A stretch of 64,000 nt of DNA from UTCHB3 sp964371075 (GTDB lineage: Bacteria; Bacteroidota; Ignavibacteria; Ignavibacteriales; Ignavibacteriaceae), in NCBI GenBank assembly GCA_964371075.1, contig CAYJKN010000005.1, forward strand, positions 186,001-250,000, read 5' to 3'. This document shows, in pieces, positions 61,393 to 64,000 of the stretch. Positions within the stretch are counted from its first letter, which is position 1, and every line of letters begins with the position of its first letter. The notes under the pieces are model-generated. The model did not search any database and was not told where the DNA came from. It saw only the letters and a program-made list of their open reading frames with translations. The translations under genes were made by a program, and so were the position numbers.

Positions 61393-63408
61393 TTAGTTCA
61401 GAAATTCCCAGGCAATACCGAATCTGATATTTCTCGGTAAAACGGGGTAATAGGGTGAAAGATAATATTTTGCATTGAGCAGATTTTCCCAGGCAAAATA
61501 GATGGTAGCCACTTTTTGAATTGTGCCGGCGACAAAAAAATCAATTTGCCCTGAAGCAGCTACATCTTCCAGAGTTGGGGTGTAAAACACTCTATCCACA
61601 AAAAAATTGTAGTTTGTAGCAACAGTTGAAGTTCTATAGCTGTAAGAAACTGAGGTCATCAAATCGAGTGCCCCGTCAAAAAGTGTATCCTTAAATGATA
61701 TTCCCACTTTGGAATTGAGAAGTGGCAGGATTTTTTTATCCCAATCCTTTAATGTTTTGTGGTTATAACGAATATCAACAAATCCGGCAAAACTGCCCAA
61801 ACTGTAACTTGCTGAAAGGGTTGCACCATAAGCGAGATTTTCAGGTATTGTTGAAGCCGGAGCAGGAATGAAAACCATCGGATCAATCATCGGCATAAAG
61901 GTCCCGACCGATTTTCGTTCTGTATTTGAAGCCCAACCAAGAATTTTAATCATTACATTATCTCTGCGATAACCAATTTCTCCTTCAAGCCTCGTTACAA
62001 AAGTATTGGCGTTTACGAAGTTGTAATCTTTCTCGTAACTCTCGAGATAGGAAACTCCCCCTCTAAACTGGAAAAATTCAGCAAATTCCGCTTTCCCCTC
62101 ACCACCAAATCCTGTATAAATTTCACCATCATAAATGAAGAGTTTACCAAAACCTGAAAGGGCAAAACCACCCGCTTTTCCGGTAAGAATACCCCCCGTC
62201 GAGAAAGAATTTTTTCGTGCCAAACCCGAGGGGATAAATATACCATTTGTACCATCAAACCAAAAAGATTCCTGTGTAACCGCATCATAGTTTGCATGAA
62301 CATCTGCCGCAAAATATTTTGTATCAAAGGTTGTACGGAACGAACCACCCGTTACAGAATAATTACGATCAATAATTGATCTATATGGACTCGTCGCAAC
62401 AGAATCTTCATTCTCCCGAAATTCGTTAAGATTTGTCTGGTGATATAAGACCGCTTCAAAGTAACCTTTGCCTGCAATATTCCCAAAAGCCTTAAAATGG
62501 AGTCTGTTTTGGCTGTTTTTATGGTAACGATTTAAATAATTAACGGGAGCCGCACGGTCATCGTAGAGGATGTCATTGATTGGTCTTCCCGAAATTAAAG
62601 CAACAAACAAAGAAGAATCGTAATTAACGCCGCCATTTAATCCCAGGTCCTGTTTGATGTAGTTGTAACCGGCGGAGAGATTGATATGATTTGTAAGAAG
62701 ATATTTAAGGTTGATCTTCCCTTTCCACATCGAAAGATTACTGTTTCTGAACCCATCATCCACTTTGTTGTTCGATATTTCAGTAAAAAGTATCAACCGG
62801 TTCCCGATGTTCTGATTAAACTGTACATCAATAAATCCTTCTCCAACGGGACCTTCAAAATATTTCACGCGTGAGTATGGAGCGCCCGAAATAAAGTCTC
62901 TCCCTGTAACAGATACCGTAATTTGATTTGGCTGTGTTCCGTGCAAAAAACCCATATAGGAGGGTAAAAGTGCGATTTCACGGAAATATCCCTCCATAAG
63001 ATTGTCATAATAGAGAGTATTTGTAATTCGGTTGTTCACATTTATCCCATCTTCAAGAAAGGTTACTCTCCCCAGTCCCTCACCATAAAACGACACTTCA
63101 GAAGGAATACCCAAAAATCCCATATTTCTGTGAAAAGCGGAAGGGAAATGGTTAAGAAGTGTTGCAACATCCCGATAATTCATCAGGAGCAGCTCTTTTT
63201 CACTAAAAATAAACGCCGCACCCTGCATTGGTACCTGATAAACCGGAGCCAGAGTATCAATGACAATACTGTCAATTGGAGTTGTCGTCCTGCCGAGAGA
63301 ATCCCTAAGAACTACACTGCTGTCTTTGGATAAATCTCTTTTTACAGAATCACGTTCCTGGGCAACAATGAGTGAGGAAAAGATGAGGAATATAATGAGA
63401 AAGCGCAT
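61393..63408 (-). CDS. TonB-dependent receptor-like outer-membrane protein
   Basis: A 671-residue protein with signal peptide (MRFLIIFLIFSSLIVAQ). A plug-like domain (about 60-165, with LLLMNYRDVATLLNHFP and VTFLEDGINVNN) precedes a barrel of aromatic beta strands ending FGIAWEFLN, the C-terminal aromatic signal for barrel insertion. The TonB box and carboxypeptidase-like domain are not clear, so it may be a TonB-independent relative. Ligand unknown. It probably shares a transcript with the PAP2 gene downstream. Confidence 0.75.
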   Translation of the reverse strand: MRFLIIFLIFSSLIVAQERDSVKRDLSKDSSVVLRDSLGRTTTPIDSIVIDTLAPVYQVPMQGAAFIFSEKELLLMNYRDVATLLNHFPSAFHRNMGFLGIPSEVSFYGEGLGRVTFLEDGINVNNRITNTLYYDNLMEGYFREIALLPSYMGFLHGTQPNQITVSVTGRDFISGAPYSRVKYFEGPVGEGFIDVQFNQNIGNRLILFTEISNNKVDDGFRNSNLSMWKGKINLKYLLTNHINLSAGYNYIKQDLGLNGGVNYDSSLFVALISGRPINDILYDDRAAPVNYLNRYHKNSQNRLHFKAFGNIAGKGYFEAVLYHQTNLNEFRENEDSVATSPYRSIIDRNYSVTGGSFRTTFDTKYFAADVHANYDAVTQESFWFDGTNGIFIPSGLARKNSFSTGGILTGKAGGFALSGFGKLFIYDGEIYTGFGGEGKAEFAEFFQFRGGVSYLESYEKDYNFVNANTFVTRLEGEIGYRRDNVMIKILGWASNTERKSVGTFMPMIDPMVFIPAPASTIPENLAYGATLSASYSLGSFAGFVDIRYNHKTLKDWDKKILPLLNSKVGISFKDTLFDGALDLMTSVSYSYRTSTVATNYNFFVDRVFYTPTLEDVAASGQIDFFVAGTIQKVATIYFAWENLLNAKYYLSPYYPVLPRNIRFGIAWEFLN

Positions 63409-63486
63409 TAAAACTTCTTGGATAGTGGAAACAAATAAATAATCTTTAAATTTGCCAGTTGAAAAATATTAAAAGATGGATTAAAA

Positions 63487-64000
63487 TTGCCGGAAAATAA
63501 AACGCCCTTCCTTCCGGGGGGTGCCTCACCAATTAACTTTTTTCTAAAAAAGATGCCACATGAAGGAAAATCACTCCTTCTGCTGGGTAATGGATTCCCA
63601 CAACTGATCCCTTTTGTTCAGGATGAGGGATTCTCTTCGATCCATTCTGCATCCGATGATACAACTGAGGTTTTTGAGTATAAAGCCAACACTTCAAAAA
63701 ACCAACAATTCCCTGCTATGGTCGTAGATTATGCATCTTTGGATCATAAATCGGGTGAATTTGATTTTGTATTTTGTCAGACTACACTCACAAAACCGAT
63801 AAAAACAAAACTGATAAAAGAGATAAAAAGAATTCTGAAACCCGAAGGAATTTTGATAACTTCAGAAATTATATGTATCAAAAAACCTGCTCCCATCTTT
63901 TTAAATGATATTTGGATAAAATCGGGTCAGGATCCCCTCTACAACGATGAATTTGAACCGTTTTACACAACCAGAGGGTTTAATTTGATTGAAAGTGCCG
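63487..64000 (+). CDS. SAM-dependent methyltransferase, 5' part (cut by window end)
   Basis: The frame is open from a TTG at 63487 (PENKTPFLPGGASPINFF) to the window end; no earlier ATG is available, and a later in-frame ATG at 63553 is the alternative. SLLLLGNGFPQLIPF (motif I region) and FDFVFCQTTLTKPI, then EIKRILKPEGILIT (post-motif III), match class I SAM methyltransferases. It runs rightward, away from the TonB-type gene. The substrate is unknown and the C-terminus lies outside. Confidence 0.7.
   Translation, partial: MPENKTPFLPGGASPINFFLKKMPHEGKSLLLLGNGFPQLIPFVQDEGFSSIHSASDDTTEVFEYKANTSKNQQFPAMVVDYASLDHKSGEFDFVFCQTTLTKPIKTKLIKEIKRILKPEGILITSEIICIKKPAPIFLNDIWIKSGQDPLYNDEFEPFYTTRGFNLIESA

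Overview
The window looks like a chromosome segment from a member of the Ignavibacteria (Ignavibacteriota, Bacteroidota/Chlorobi group). Several secreted proteins end in a type IX secretion sorting domain with the signature NYPNPFNPST. There is also a PorV/PorQ-type barrel, a DUF5916 barrel, YCF48-type propellers and many short intergenic repeats of the kind common in this group. Taxonomy is inferred from these traits only; there is no rRNA here.

Layout. (1) 1-9,900: the late region of a tailed prophage, read rightward. It has a head-end fragment, a lysis cassette (amidase, small membrane proteins, an XhlA-like protein), an HK97 gp10-like protein, tail completion and tube proteins, a tail chaperone pair apparently joined by a -1 frameshift, tape measure, two distal tail/baseplate proteins and a repeat-rich fibre. 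(2) 9,969-12,400: a DNA methyltransferase fused to a nuclease-like domain, then tRNA-Asp and two degenerate tRNA-Asp-derived repeats. (3) 12,416-21,023: secreted or lipid-anchored enzymes (tyrosine phosphatase, type IX cargo, two tandem metallophosphoesterases). (4) 21,230-27,220: the most interesting region. It is a gene set for a copper-type RiPP metallophore of the oxazolin/bufferin class: DoxX protein, a precursor with three EGKCG repeats, a DUF692 (MNIO) oxidase, a DUF2063 partner, an ECF sigma factor and a zinc-binding anti-sigma. A DUF6789-type membrane protein, a glutaredoxin and a DUF2652 cyclase-like protein follow. Three near-identical promoters (TGTCAGG-N16-GACTAWT) and one degenerate copy mark the likely sigma regulon. 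A partial duplication of the flanks lies just downstream. (5) 27,372-29,369: an esterase lipoprotein and a TPR lipoprotein. (6) 29,592-37,845, minus strand: an operon for isocitrate dehydrogenase, HD protein, aconitase, MmgE/PrpD, fused CitD-CitE and CitF, broken only by repeat elements. (7) 38,274-64,000: envelope, secretion and housekeeping genes (DUF5916 and PorV barrels, type IX cargo, AAA ATPase, class I aldolase, porin, RlmI-like methyltransferase, GpmA, PAP2 phosphatase, TonB-type barrel, and a methyltransferase cut by the window end).

How it fits together. The metallophore cluster reads as a self-contained stress response: sigma and anti-sigma sit in the same unit as the precursor and its modifying enzymes, and the same promoter type drives neighbouring redox and membrane genes. 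The citrate operon would interconvert citrate, aconitate, isocitrate and 2-oxoglutarate and cleave citrate to acetate and oxaloacetate. Repeat families have spread into operon spacers and even into coding sequence (the aconitase linker and the PAP2 C-terminus).
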